Part shown: one piece after another, positions 36,797 to 44,551 of the stretch
How the letters are laid out: every line of letters begins with the position of its first letter
Position numbering within the stretch: the stretch's first letter is position 1
The notes under the pieces: generated by a model
Databases searched by the model: none
What the model was told of the DNA's origin: nothing
What the model saw: only the letters and a program-made list of their open reading frames with translations
NCBI RefSeq assembly: GCF_018785315.1
Contig: NZ_WQPN01000005.1
Coordinates: forward strand, 62,001-126,000
Origin: Clostridium sp. MCC353
GTDB lineage: Bacteria > Bacillota > Clostridia > Lachnospirales > Lachnospiraceae
DNA length: 64,000 bases
Direction of reading: 5' to 3'
Translations under genes and position numbers: made by a program

Positions 36797-37768
36797 ATGC
36801 TTGCCCATGCTTATGAATATGTCTGCGCCCTTGTGAAATATCAAAACATGTCGAAAGCGGCTGCGCATCTGTGCATTACCCAGCCGGCCCTGACCAAATA
36901 CATCAACCGGCTGGAAGCGGACCTGGGGATCCAACTGTTTTTCCGGGGATCATCGCCCATCACGCTGACGCCTGCCGGGAAAATCTTTGCTGAAAAGGCA
37001 CAGTCTATACTAGAGATGGAAAACCATTTGATCTCTGAACTGGAACTGATCGCCTCGACGCCCCACGGTAAACTCAATATTGGCATCACACCTGAATTTT
37101 TCAGCCATATTTTGCCTTACATACTGCCTCATTTCCAGGAGACTTACTCCAATATAAGTCTGAATTTTAAAGAGGGTCATAACCGGTTCCTGCTTGAAGA
37201 ACTGGACAGAGGGCGCATTGATCTGGCGCTCACTTCCTCACCGCCGCTGTCTCCTAACATCACGGCTGAACCGTTTTTGCGCGATACCATTTTGCTTGCA
37301 GTTCCAAAAGAGCATCCGATTGCCCAGAGCTTTGACTTGACCCTTAACTCGCCTCTGTCGCCCTTTTATCTTCCGCCGTCACGGATCCAAAATGAGGATT
37401 TTATCATTTGCAGCCAGGAAGTCGGTATGGGGGCTCTGGCCCGCAGCTATTTTAAAAAGTATAATTTAACTCCCAAAATAGTCATGGAACTGACACGGCA
37501 TGAAAATGCGCTCCGCCTGGCTTCTACAGGGATTGGCATGATATTCACTCCCAGCACCACGCCTCTGCGCCTGAACCTGATAAAACCCATGGCATTTTTT
37601 TCCATTGAAGACCCTCTCTTTCAAAGGGAACGTTACATCTGTTATTCCAAAGATGCTTCTAATTCGAAACTGATCACCTATTTTATTCCGATTTTAATCA
37701 ATATTCTTCAGGAAAAACCATTTCTGAAGCCCCCTGTCTGCCAGTTGATCCGGGACATTAATCCGTGA
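36797..37768 (+). CDS. LysR family transcriptional regulator
   Basis: 323 residues; the start follows AAGGAGG. The N-terminal winged helix reads YQNMSKAAAHLCITQPALTK and YINRLEADLGIQLFFRGSSP. The effector-binding domain runs from about 90 to 295 (GKLNIGITPEFFSHILPYIL, ALTSSPPLSPN, ENALRLASTGIGMIF). It is divergent from the M20D-YitT-lyase unit and convergent with the M20 peptidase gene, overlapping that gene by 11 bases at their 3' ends. It probably activates the surrounding catabolic genes when their substrate is present. Confidence 0.93.
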   Translation: MLAHAYEYVCALVKYQNMSKAAAHLCITQPALTKYINRLEADLGIQLFFRGSSPITLTPAGKIFAEKAQSILEMENHLISELELIASTPHGKLNIGITPEFFSHILPYILPHFQETYSNISLNFKEGHNRFLLEELDRGRIDLALTSSPPLSPNITAEPFLRDTILLAVPKEHPIAQSFDLTLNSPLSPFYLPPSRIQNEDFIICSQEVGMGALARSYFKKYNLTPKIVMELTRHENALRLASTGIGMIFTPSTTPLRLNLIKPMAFFSIEDPLFQRERYICYSKDASNSKLITYFIPILINILQEKPFLKPPVCQLIRDINP

Positions 37769-39140
37769 GTCTGGCGGCTCCATATAAAAATGCGATGATC
37801 TGTTTCACTGACTTTATATAATCATCCGGAATCAGGTTTTCATTGGGCGCATGATGATTTCCTCCATTATTGCCCGGGCCGATGCCGACGATGGGGATCC
37901 CGCTCCAGGCATTGCGGATGGCGATCGCAGGCCCTGCGCCCAACTGGCTCGGTTCCAGAACCATGGGCTTTCCATACACAAGTTCCGCCGTCTCCTCAAG
38001 CACCTTTCTTTCCGGAATATCCACCGGTGTTTTCACCGCCCGGCTGCCGCCCATATATTCAATCTCAATATCCTGAAAGCCGTGTTTATCCAGATGTTTC
38101 CTGAGCTGGTCATGGATCTTGTCAGGATCCTGGTCCGCAACCAGATAGAAAGAAAGCCTTGCCCATGCGGTATGGGGAACTATCCCTCTGGGGCCGTTAT
38201 AGAGTTCGCCTGCCTCTATTCCACAAATGGAAAGGGAGGGTTCCTGATAGATTCTCTCTTTCAGCGTTTCCCCTGTGGATCCGCAGAGAAACTCCTTCAA
38301 TCCCAGTTCCTTTTTAATTTTCTCTTCCTCATATGGAAAGTTTCTGATGGCCTCAAAATCCGCTTCCGACGGCCGGATTACATCATCATAAAAACCCTCA
38401 ATCGCGACTTTTTCGTTTTTGTCCTTCAGCGTTGACAGTGCCCAGACCAGCCTCCAGGATGCGCTGGGAACAGTGGCTCCCATTCTGCCGTGCACATCTG
38501 AATTGGCGGTAGTCACTTTCAGATTAAATCCACAGGCTCCTCGGACGCCGAATCTGGCCCAGGGACGCCCTTCTTTGTCACACCTTCCATTTTCCCAAAA
38601 GCAGATATCCGCTTTGGTCATCTCTTTAAACTCTCCCTCATGTTCCCTTTGATACCGGAACATGGACGGGCTGGCCGATTCCTCATCCCCTTCCACAAGA
38701 AACTTCACATGAACGGGCAGGCTTCCCTTTGTATTCAAAATAGCCTGAACCGCATGGACCCTGGAAAGCAGAGGCCCTTTATCGTCCGATACGCCTCTTG
38801 CGTACCATTTGTCTTCGATCTGTTCCAGCTTAAAAGGGTCGTCAGTGATCCATTTTTCTTTTTTTCCTTCTTCCACTACATCGTAATGGTTATAGAAGAG
38901 CACCGTATAGTCTTTTTTTCCGTCCAATTCCCCATATAGCATGGCATTTCCATTTTCCACCGGCACTCTCTTCACGTTCAGCCCGGCCTGTTCCATCTGT
39001 CTGACAGCCGTCTTTCTCGCCGCCTCCAATCCCTCTGTATCGCCGGCCGCGCTTCTGCATGCGCACAGATCCTTTAAATCTTCCAGAAATTCCTGCTGGT
39101 GCCGGTCAACATAATCAAATATTTCCTGTAAATCCGTCAT
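37758..39140 (-). CDS. M20 family dipeptidase/peptidase
   Basis: 460 residues. The start ATG at 39140 follows GGAGG. Metal-site motifs are FYNHYDVV (His ligand), GVSDDKGPLLSR (bridging Asp) and VEGDEESASPS (catalytic and metal Glu), with the late NNGGNHHAPNENL His. The lid domain contains GVRGACGFNLKVTTANSDVH. The enzyme should hydrolyse a dipeptide or carbamoyl-type amide in the cytoplasm. It is downstream of the YfcC carrier in the same direction; a 151-bp element lies between them. Together they would import and open a peptide-like substrate. Confidence 0.9.
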   Translation of the reverse strand: MTDLQEIFDYVDRHQQEFLEDLKDLCACRSAAGDTEGLEAARKTAVRQMEQAGLNVKRVPVENGNAMLYGELDGKKDYTVLFYNHYDVVEEGKKEKWITDDPFKLEQIEDKWYARGVSDDKGPLLSRVHAVQAILNTKGSLPVHVKFLVEGDEESASPSMFRYQREHEGEFKEMTKADICFWENGRCDKEGRPWARFGVRGACGFNLKVTTANSDVHGRMGATVPSASWRLVWALSTLKDKNEKVAIEGFYDDVIRPSEADFEAIRNFPYEEEKIKKELGLKEFLCGSTGETLKERIYQEPSLSICGIEAGELYNGPRGIVPHTAWARLSFYLVADQDPDKIHDQLRKHLDKHGFQDIEIEYMGGSRAVKTPVDIPERKVLEETAELVYGKPMVLEPSQLGAGPAIAIRNAWSGIPIVGIGPGNNGGNHHAPNENLIPDDYIKSVKQIIAFLYGAARLTD

Positions 39141-39167
39141 AGTTTCCTCCAAAGAATTTAATTTATG

Positions 39168-39318
39168 GTAACAGTTCAGGCGGCGGGGAAATTGATAAAG
39201 AAAGCTGCGTCAAGCTCGCTTGTAAGCAGTTTTCTTTATCAATTTTCACATCAGATGGACATCCGATGCTTCTTGACCGGCCTTTTTGGTCAAGAAGATG
39301 AGCCGTCTGAACGGTTAC
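39168..39318. mobile_element. 151-bp MITE-like element with IS66-like ends
   Basis: The outer ends GTAACAGTTCAGGCGGC and GCCGTCTGAACGGTTAC pair at 15 of 17 positions. Flanks are AATTTATG (39160-39167) and AATTTATA (39319-39326), an 8-bp duplication with one change. Inside are two strong hairpins: one from AAATTGATAAAGAAA / TTTCTTTATCAATTT and one from CTTCTTGACC / GGTCAAGAAG. It carries no coding sequence and sits between the YfcC carrier and M20 peptidase genes. Confidence 0.75.
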
Positions 39319-39332
39319 AATTTATAACAGTA

Positions 39333-40730
39333 TTACATGGGCCCTAAATGAATCATTTGGGCGATCATCATCATCACGCATCCTGCCGCCACCCAAATCA
39401 GGAATAATTTCCACATGAATTTCATCCATCTGTCATACGGTACATTGGCCATTCCGAGAATGCCCATCAGAGAGCCGACGGTGGGCAGCACGTAGTTGCT
39501 GAATCCGTCTCCAAAATTATAAGCCAAAACTGCAGTCTGTCTGGTCATGCCGATCATATCCGCCACAGGAACCATGATCGGAATAACCACGGCGGCCTGT
39601 CCGCTTCCGGACGAAATCAGCACATTTACCAGTATATTAACCAGGAACATGGCAGGGCCGCGCAGGATGGCCGGAACCTTCAGCATCACAACAGCCAGAG
39701 CGTGAACAATGGTATCGATGATGCCGCCTGCGGATAAAATCAGGCTGATGGAACTGGCAACGCAGACCAGGCTTCCCACAAACAGCAGACCTTTGGCCCC
39801 TTTGAAAAATTCTTCCACCGTCTTGCTGGGCCCCATTCCCTGGGCCAGCCCCATCGCTAAACCGCACCAGATAAACCCGATGGAGAACTCGTCCATACCC
39901 CACTTCAATTTCATGGCTCCTGCCACCAGAACTGTCAATGTAGCCACGAGAATCGCCAGAACTGACCATTTTCTTGCCGTCATCGGGCCAAATGATTCCA
40001 GCGTGCTTACATCATACTGGTTTCCCGATGCCTGATCCAAATCGTACATATAGCTCTTCTGCGGATCCTTTTTTATTCTCATGGCATAGCGGAGAATATA
40101 AATGTTCGTAATCACAGAAAAAACAACCAGACAAACCATCCGGTATCCAAGCCCTGAAAACAGCGGAAGTTCTGCCAGTCCCTGGGCCACCATAGTTGTG
40201 GACTGCTGCAGCGTACCTGTGCTGAATCCGACCGCCCCTCCCAGAATCAGAAATGAAACGCCGACAATGGAATCAAACCCCAATGACCGGGCGATCACCA
40301 CCAGAATCGGGGCAAACGCGATAAATGAATTCAAAGATTTGCTTGTGCAAAGCAAGGTAAACAGGATCGTGATAATAGGGATAAAAATCCATGTCTTATC
40401 TTTCAGCCTTTTAACCGCTTTCGCCACCAGGGATTCCAACGCTCCGCTGCTGCTGACAAAATGAAATGCTCCGCCGCCGAACAGGATACAAAGGAACAAA
40501 GAAAATGTATTTTTATATCCCTGGATGATGAAAAACGGAATTTTAAACGGGCTGACCGGCGTCCTGTCTTTCAAAATAAATTGATTCGGATCCACGACCT
40601 TAATGCCCTTTGCATTTTCAACCCTCACATATTCTCCGGCAGGTATGATCCAAGTCAAAAGAACCGCAAACAGCGCAATCATCAAAATAAGAACCATGGT
40701 GTTTGGTAATTTTATTTTTTTCTTTTTCAA
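39333..40730 (-). CDS. YfcC family (DcuC/AbgT-like) membrane carrier
   Basis: 465 residues from a TTG start, ten bases after AGGAGG. About twelve membrane segments are seen, beginning NTMVLILMIALFAVLLTWII. Family features are the IIPAGEY turn, GGGAFHFVSSSGALE, and the paired re-entrant regions around CTSKSLNSFIAFAP and SSGSGQAAVVIPIMVPVAD. Members take up di- and tripeptides, amino acids or carboxylates, and the exact cargo here is unknown. The promoter at 40787 is clear, and transcription should continue into the M20 peptidase gene. Confidence 0.88.
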   Translation of the reverse strand: MKKKKIKLPNTMVLILMIALFAVLLTWIIPAGEYVRVENAKGIKVVDPNQFILKDRTPVSPFKIPFFIIQGYKNTFSLFLCILFGGGAFHFVSSSGALESLVAKAVKRLKDKTWIFIPIITILFTLLCTSKSLNSFIAFAPILVVIARSLGFDSIVGVSFLILGGAVGFSTGTLQQSTTMVAQGLAELPLFSGLGYRMVCLVVFSVITNIYILRYAMRIKKDPQKSYMYDLDQASGNQYDVSTLESFGPMTARKWSVLAILVATLTVLVAGAMKLKWGMDEFSIGFIWCGLAMGLAQGMGPSKTVEEFFKGAKGLLFVGSLVCVASSISLILSAGGIIDTIVHALAVVMLKVPAILRGPAMFLVNILVNVLISSGSGQAAVVIPIMVPVADMIGMTRQTAVLAYNFGDGFSNYVLPTVGSLMGILGMANVPYDRWMKFMWKLFLIWVAAGCVMMMIAQMIHLGPM

Positions 40731-40786
40731 GACTTACTTTTCCTCCTATTGGTTATTAAAATATTTGCAAATATCTTTGTAATTCC

Positions 40787-40815
40787 AGTATAATATGTCT
40801 GTCATAAACTGTCTA
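40787..40815 (-). promoter_or_regulatory. Promoter of the YfcC carrier gene
   Basis: Minus strand TAGACA (40815-40810), a 17-base spacer and TATACT (40792-40787). Confidence 0.7.
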
Positions 40816-40844
40816 ATGATAAAAGAATATGCTTTTTTATGACA
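40800..40844. promoter_or_regulatory. Inverted repeat at the YfcC promoter, possible LysR operator
   Basis: TGTCATAAA (40800-40808) and TTTATGACA (40836-40844) form a perfect 9-bp inverted repeat spanning the -35 region. CATTTTGTTATAG follows and also occurs at the lysR promoter. Confidence 0.4.
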
Positions 40845-40988
40845 TTTTGTTATAGATTTTTAAAATAGGGGGAATTCGCCAGAAAATTCTTGTTGATTTG
40901 TTTTTTCTGATTTTTAATGATTAAATTGATATTTTCTATTTCGGAAAGTTTCATTTGACTTTTGTTTCTATCTATAATCTTTTCGCTG

Positions 40989-41160
40989 TCAGACCCCTAT
41001 ACGTCCCACCGTGCTGCCGGTCTTTGCAAAATTACACCAGTAATCACACATCAGATCGGGCAGTTCGTAATCGCAGTCTTACCAGCCCTTCTTGGGATCA
41101 ATCTGTCTAATAAAAGAATTGAATAGTCCATCGTGGGCCTGGATTTGATATAAATGACCT
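40989..41160 (-). pseudogene. Remnant of a type-B carboxylesterase C-terminus
   Basis: The minus-strand frame reads FIRQIDPKKGW, a stop, then DCDYELPDLMCDYWCNFAKT and GSTVGRIGV before TGA. The stretch YELxDxMxxYWxNFAKTGDP is characteristic of the end of para-nitrobenzyl-esterase-type carboxylesterases. No start and no catalytic part remain, and an internal stop is present. Confidence 0.55.
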
Positions 41161-41169
41161 GGTTATTAA

Positions 41170-41215
41170 CATTAAAACGTGAAGGCATTTTCGAAAATGC
41201 CTTCACGTTTTAATG
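41170..41215. repeat. 46-bp perfect palindrome, dispersed palindrome copy 2
   Basis: CATTAAAACGTGAAGGC... meets its exact complement at TTTTC/GAAAA. The core is shared with the imperfect palindrome at 14614. It lies in the non-coding gap between the carrier gene and the GNAT gene. Confidence 0.85.
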
Positions 41216-41285
41216 CAGAGGTGATGTTAAAATCTACTTTCTCATAGCAAAATTACATTTAATTACCCGGAACCAGCGAAAACCA

Positions 41286-41355
41286 GCAGAAAAGCGGAAC
41301 GAGGGGGCCAGCCCGGCCCATACGGATTCCCAGCCCCCTCGTTCCGCTTTTCTGC
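41286..41355. terminator. Long hairpin, likely terminator of the MmcQ-GNAT gene
   Basis: A perfect 23-bp stem (GCAGAAAAGCGGAACGAGGG on one side) with a GC-rich loop, 24 bases beyond the gene's stop codon. The T-tract is weak on both strands, so it may instead be a repeat. The rest of the gap from 41221 to 41285 holds nothing recognisable. Confidence 0.55.
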
Positions 41356-41379
41356 GTACCTTTACTAATTACCCCCAAA

Positions 41380-42225
41380 TTACAAATCAAGAATCATCAA
41401 ACATCCCTCTCCCTCATCCTTCACCACCCTGAACCCCAAATCTTCATACATCCTCAATGCATAATTTGCCTTATCCACACTCAGGGAAACGCCCTTATAT
41501 CCGCGCTCTTTTAAAACCGCTGTGATTTCCTTCATGAGCCTTTTGCCAATGCCCTGGTTCCTGAATTCTTTTTTCACGGAAATGGCCAGTTCCGGGATGG
41601 ATTCGTCCACAGTGCCGTAACCCCTGGCCTCTCCTGCCATGATTCTTGTCCAGACCGCCCCCAGCGCCTTACCATGGGATTCTGCGGCCAGACAGATATC
41701 GTCCGCCTTACCAAAGCCCTGAATGTAAACAGCAAGCTCCGGCCGTAAAATCACTTCTCTTGGCAGAGGCGCGCTTCCCTCCGGCTGAAAAACAGCATCA
41801 TAGAGAAATCCCTCTAAAAGAGGGTATTCCTCCTCAGTCATCGGACGGATTTTGATGTCATCCGCTGTCAATATCTCATTTTGCACTTTCTTGCTGAACT
41901 TGTGGAGAACCGTGTCATAGGCGTGGTCAATCATATTAAGAATCTCATCATCCGGGATTTGATCCGGATAAATGGTATTCCAGTACGGCTGCTGTACAGA
42001 CGGGCAATGATAGCCTCTCACCACAGCGCCTGGATACACCTGCCGGTAAAACTGCCCGGCATCAGCCGTACATTTCAGCGTGATTTTATAATCCTCCGCT
42101 TTTGGATAGATCTGCGCAAATACTTTTCCGTTCAGTTTATAACAGATCGGGATTTCCCCAAAAGGATATTCCTCACAGGCTTTCCATTTATTTATACAAT
42201 AGGATTTTATTTGGTCTAACTGCAT
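41380..42225 (-). CDS. Fusion of MmcQ/YjbR domain with GNAT acetyltransferase
   Basis: 281 residues; the start follows AAGGAG. Residues 1-115 are an MmcQ/YjbR domain (EEYPFGEIPICYKLNGKVFA, then YPGAVVRGYHCPSVQQPYWN). From about 125 to 281 there is a GNAT domain (IRPMTEEEYPLLEGFLYDAV, then ELAISVKKEFRNQGIGKRLM with the acetyl-CoA loop, and MYEDLGFRVV). The first domain is usually a separate protein described as DNA-binding-like. Joining the two suggests the N-terminal part positions a substrate for acetylation. The substrate is unknown. Confidence 0.85.
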   Translation of the reverse strand: MQLDQIKSYCINKWKACEEYPFGEIPICYKLNGKVFAQIYPKAEDYKITLKCTADAGQFYRQVYPGAVVRGYHCPSVQQPYWNTIYPDQIPDDEILNMIDHAYDTVLHKFSKKVQNEILTADDIKIRPMTEEEYPLLEGFLYDAVFQPEGSAPLPREVILRPELAVYIQGFGKADDICLAAESHGKALGAVWTRIMAGEARGYGTVDESIPELAISVKKEFRNQGIGKRLMKEITAVLKERGYKGVSLSVDKANYALRMYEDLGFRVVKDEGEGCLMILDL

Positions 42226-42335
42226 CTCCCGTCTCCTTCCGACCTATGGAGGACATACAAAGCCTTTCATAGTTTTGTCCGATTATTGAAATAAGCTGAA
42301 TAAGCCGGTCAGCTTAAATTCCATAATTACTCACT

Positions 42336-43154
42336 CTATTTCAGCAGATACTTTCTAACCGCTTCCGCGCATCCACCGTGATCGCAGTCAGACACCACCA
42401 CGTCCGCTGCCGCTTTTACGGACAGTTTTGCATTTCCCATAGCCACTGCCAGCCCTGCTGTTTTAAACGCCTCCAGGTCATTATCCGCATCGCCCACCAC
42501 AATGGTCCGGCAAAGCGGCAGATTCAGGATTTGGCATAATTTTTCCAGTCCCACGCCTTTATTGATCCCTGAAGCCGATAGCTCCAGGGATGTGGTCTCT
42601 GCCCGCACCATAGAAACCTGTAAACCGGCATCCCGTATCCTCTGCTCAGTCCTGGCACGGGATTCAGGGCTGGTATGATAAATATTCACTTTTGCCGCAG
42701 AAAAGGGCTTCTCTTCATATGTATGGGCGATATCCTCCCATTTTTCAGCAACGCGTTCAAACTGATCCTGGTAAACTCCCATGCCAAACCGCTCCATCTG
42801 TTCCCAATGGCTTTTCTGGACAATGGATTTCTCCAGAAGGATGTGAGGCATCGCCTCTTCCAGACCGGCAAAGGCCAGTAGTTGTATTACGGTGTCCTCA
42901 TCCAGAAAACAGGAATACAATGTTTTTTGCTCCTTCAAGTCATATACCATCGCTCCGCTGGCACAGTTTAAATAGCGCACTTCAGGAATCAAGCTCAAAA
43001 ATTCCTCCAGCTCGGCCAGACAGCGGCCTGTATTCAAAGCCACAATTTTACCGGCCCGGGCGGCTTCGCCAATTGCCGTCCTGCTGTCCGGCAATATCGT
43101 TTTCCCGGAATCCAGTAATGTTCCATCCATATCAAATGCAATCAGCTGATACAT
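42336..43154 (-). CDS. HAD hydrolase, Cof/YidA-type sugar phosphatase
   Basis: 272 residues. The start ATG at 43154 follows GGAGG; a longer frame to 43214 overlaps the upstream gene. HAD motif I is FDMDGTLLDSG, motif II is ALNTGR, motif III is the Lys in SGINKGVGLEKL, and motif IV is VVGDADNDLEAFKTAG. The type-C2 cap lies between. Enzymes of this group remove phosphate from small sugar phosphates or flavin precursors. It follows the carboxymuconolactone decarboxylase-like gene by 25 bases, so they are probably cotranscribed. Confidence 0.92.
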   Translation of the reverse strand: MYQLIAFDMDGTLLDSGKTILPDSRTAIGEAARAGKIVALNTGRCLAELEEFLSLIPEVRYLNCASGAMVYDLKEQKTLYSCFLDEDTVIQLLAFAGLEEAMPHILLEKSIVQKSHWEQMERFGMGVYQDQFERVAEKWEDIAHTYEEKPFSAAKVNIYHTSPESRARTEQRIRDAGLQVSMVRAETTSLELSASGINKGVGLEKLCQILNLPLCRTIVVGDADNDLEAFKTAGLAVAMGNAKLSVKAAADVVVSDCDHGGCAEAVRKYLLK

Positions 43155-43179
43155 TGTTTTCCTCCATCTGCTTTCCCGG

Positions 43180-43863
43180 TCAATCACATGCCTTATTGAT
43201 ACAGGCCGCCGCATTCAGGCTGCGGGGATAGCCGATATAGGGCAGGCATTGGGAAACCACCTTCATCAGAAATTCTTTGGAATTTCCCAAGCGCAGGTTT
43301 CCTTTAACATGCGCCGTAAGCTGGGGTTCGCAGCCTCCCTGCGCTGCAAGAAAACAAAAGGTAATCATTTCCCGCTCGGCCAGGGACAGGCCCGTTCTGG
43401 TGTAATAATCGCCAAAACAGTTGGCTGCCAGCCACCGGTTAATATGCCCCTGTTTCCAGGCATCTTTCATATGGCTGCCAAAGATATCCGCCTGGGCCTG
43501 GGCTCCTTTTTCCAGACGGTCTTCCAGTGTGGTCGTCGCCTGCCCCGGAAGGGGAAGGGAGAGGCCCCGTTCTTCCATAATTCTGTTTGCGGCTTCAAGA
43601 AAAGGCCAGGTCCTTCCCATCCCCACATAATCCACCGATTGGTAGACAATTTCCTTTACCGCCGCAGGGGACAGCCCGGCATCCAATGCCTTAGGAAGCA
43701 TCACCCGGTAGGCTTCAACTCCCTGACAGCCGATGAGAGCCGCTAAAATGGCCATATATCTGGTCGGTGCATCCAGCGTCTGTCCCTCTTCATTTACCAC
43801 TTCTTCAAATGCAAAATGTTCAAACCGCTCCATGAACTCCGGGTCAGTCTTATTGTAATCCAT
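43180..43863 (-). CDS. Carboxymuconolactone decarboxylase family protein, two CMD units
   Basis: 227 residues; the start follows GGAGGA. Two CMD/AhpD-like all-helical units are present: TRYMAILAALIGCQGVEAYR in the first, and LAEREMITFCFLAAQGGCEP followed by QLTAHVKGNLRLG in the second. The second unit keeps the Glu/Cys/His pattern; the first has a single Cys. Such proteins are oxidoreductase-like or decarboxylase-like, and many function with flavodoxins, as the neighbours at 43989 and 44552 suggest. Function in this strain is not defined. Confidence 0.88.
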   Translation of the reverse strand: MDYNKTDPEFMERFEHFAFEEVVNEEGQTLDAPTRYMAILAALIGCQGVEAYRVMLPKALDAGLSPAAVKEIVYQSVDYVGMGRTWPFLEAANRIMEERGLSLPLPGQATTTLEDRLEKGAQAQADIFGSHMKDAWKQGHINRWLAANCFGDYYTRTGLSLAEREMITFCFLAAQGGCEPQLTAHVKGNLRLGNSKEFLMKVVSQCLPYIGYPRSLNAAACINKACD

Positions 43864-43875
43864 AATTCTTCCTCC

Positions 43876-43986
43876 TTACAGGCTGTTATATGATTGGCCA
43901 TCCACAGGCTCCAGCCATTTGTTTACGTTATACTCCTGGGAAAACTCTGGGGCGGTGCGGCTGAACTGGAAACCGGTTTCAGCCCA
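43876..43986 (-). pseudogene. C-terminal remnant of an unidentified protein
   Basis: The minus-strand frame reads TWAETGFQFSRTAPEFSQEY, then NVNKWLEPVDGQSYNSL and TAA. It begins directly after the flavodoxin stop and has no start codon. The text looks like real protein, but I cannot name the family. It suggests that a gene between the flavodoxin and the CMD gene was lost by deletion. Confidence 0.45.
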
Positions 43987-43988
43987 TG

Positions 43989-44471
43989 TTAAAGGCCCAA
44001 TGTATTAACCCATTCCGCCAGTTCCGCTTCAGACACTCTTCCATTCAGCAGCCTGCCTTCCACGATCTTTACATCCGCCGCCACACTGTGCCGTAACTTT
44101 TCCACGGTCTTTCCAAATCCGCTTCCGCCGGAAGTGGCAAATAAAATAATCTTCTTTCCAGAAAAATCATATTGTTCCAGAAATGTATTGATGATAACCG
44201 GCGCCACGTACCACCAGATCGGAAACCCTAAAAATACCACATCATAGGCGTCCATATCCTCAACCCGGCCCGCAGTCTCCGGGCGGGCCGCCGGATCTTT
44301 CATCTCCAGGCTGCTGCGGCTTTTTTTATCCATCCAGTTCAAATCCGCTTCCGTATAGGGAACAGCCGGCCGGATTTCAAACAGATCGGCAGAGGCCGCT
44401 TCCGCCAATTTTTTTGCCGCTTTTGCAGTTACTCCGCTGGCAGAGAAATATGCCACTAATTTACCATTCAT
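43989..44471 (-). CDS. Flavodoxin
   Basis: 160 residues; the start follows GGAGG. The FMN phosphate loop is FSASGVTAKAAKKLA, the second loop FLGFPIWWYVAPVIINTFLE and the third FATSGGSGFGKTVEKL. The segment PYTEADLNWMDKKSRSSLEM is typical of the short flavodoxin-like subfamily found near aldo-keto reductases and CMD proteins. It should carry electrons or act as a quinone/flavin-dependent reductase in the cytoplasm. It is downstream of the lipoprotein flavodoxin, which is a paralogue. Confidence 0.92.
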   Translation of the reverse strand: MNGKLVAYFSASGVTAKAAKKLAEAASADLFEIRPAVPYTEADLNWMDKKSRSSLEMKDPAARPETAGRVEDMDAYDVVFLGFPIWWYVAPVIINTFLEQYDFSGKKIILFATSGGSGFGKTVEKLRHSVAADVKIVEGRLLNGRVSEAELAEWVNTLGL

Positions 44472-44551
44472 TTTTTACCCTCCATCACTTTAATATAAAT
44501 TTACTATATAATAACATTTATCACAATTCCAGATATATTTCCGCCGAATCC

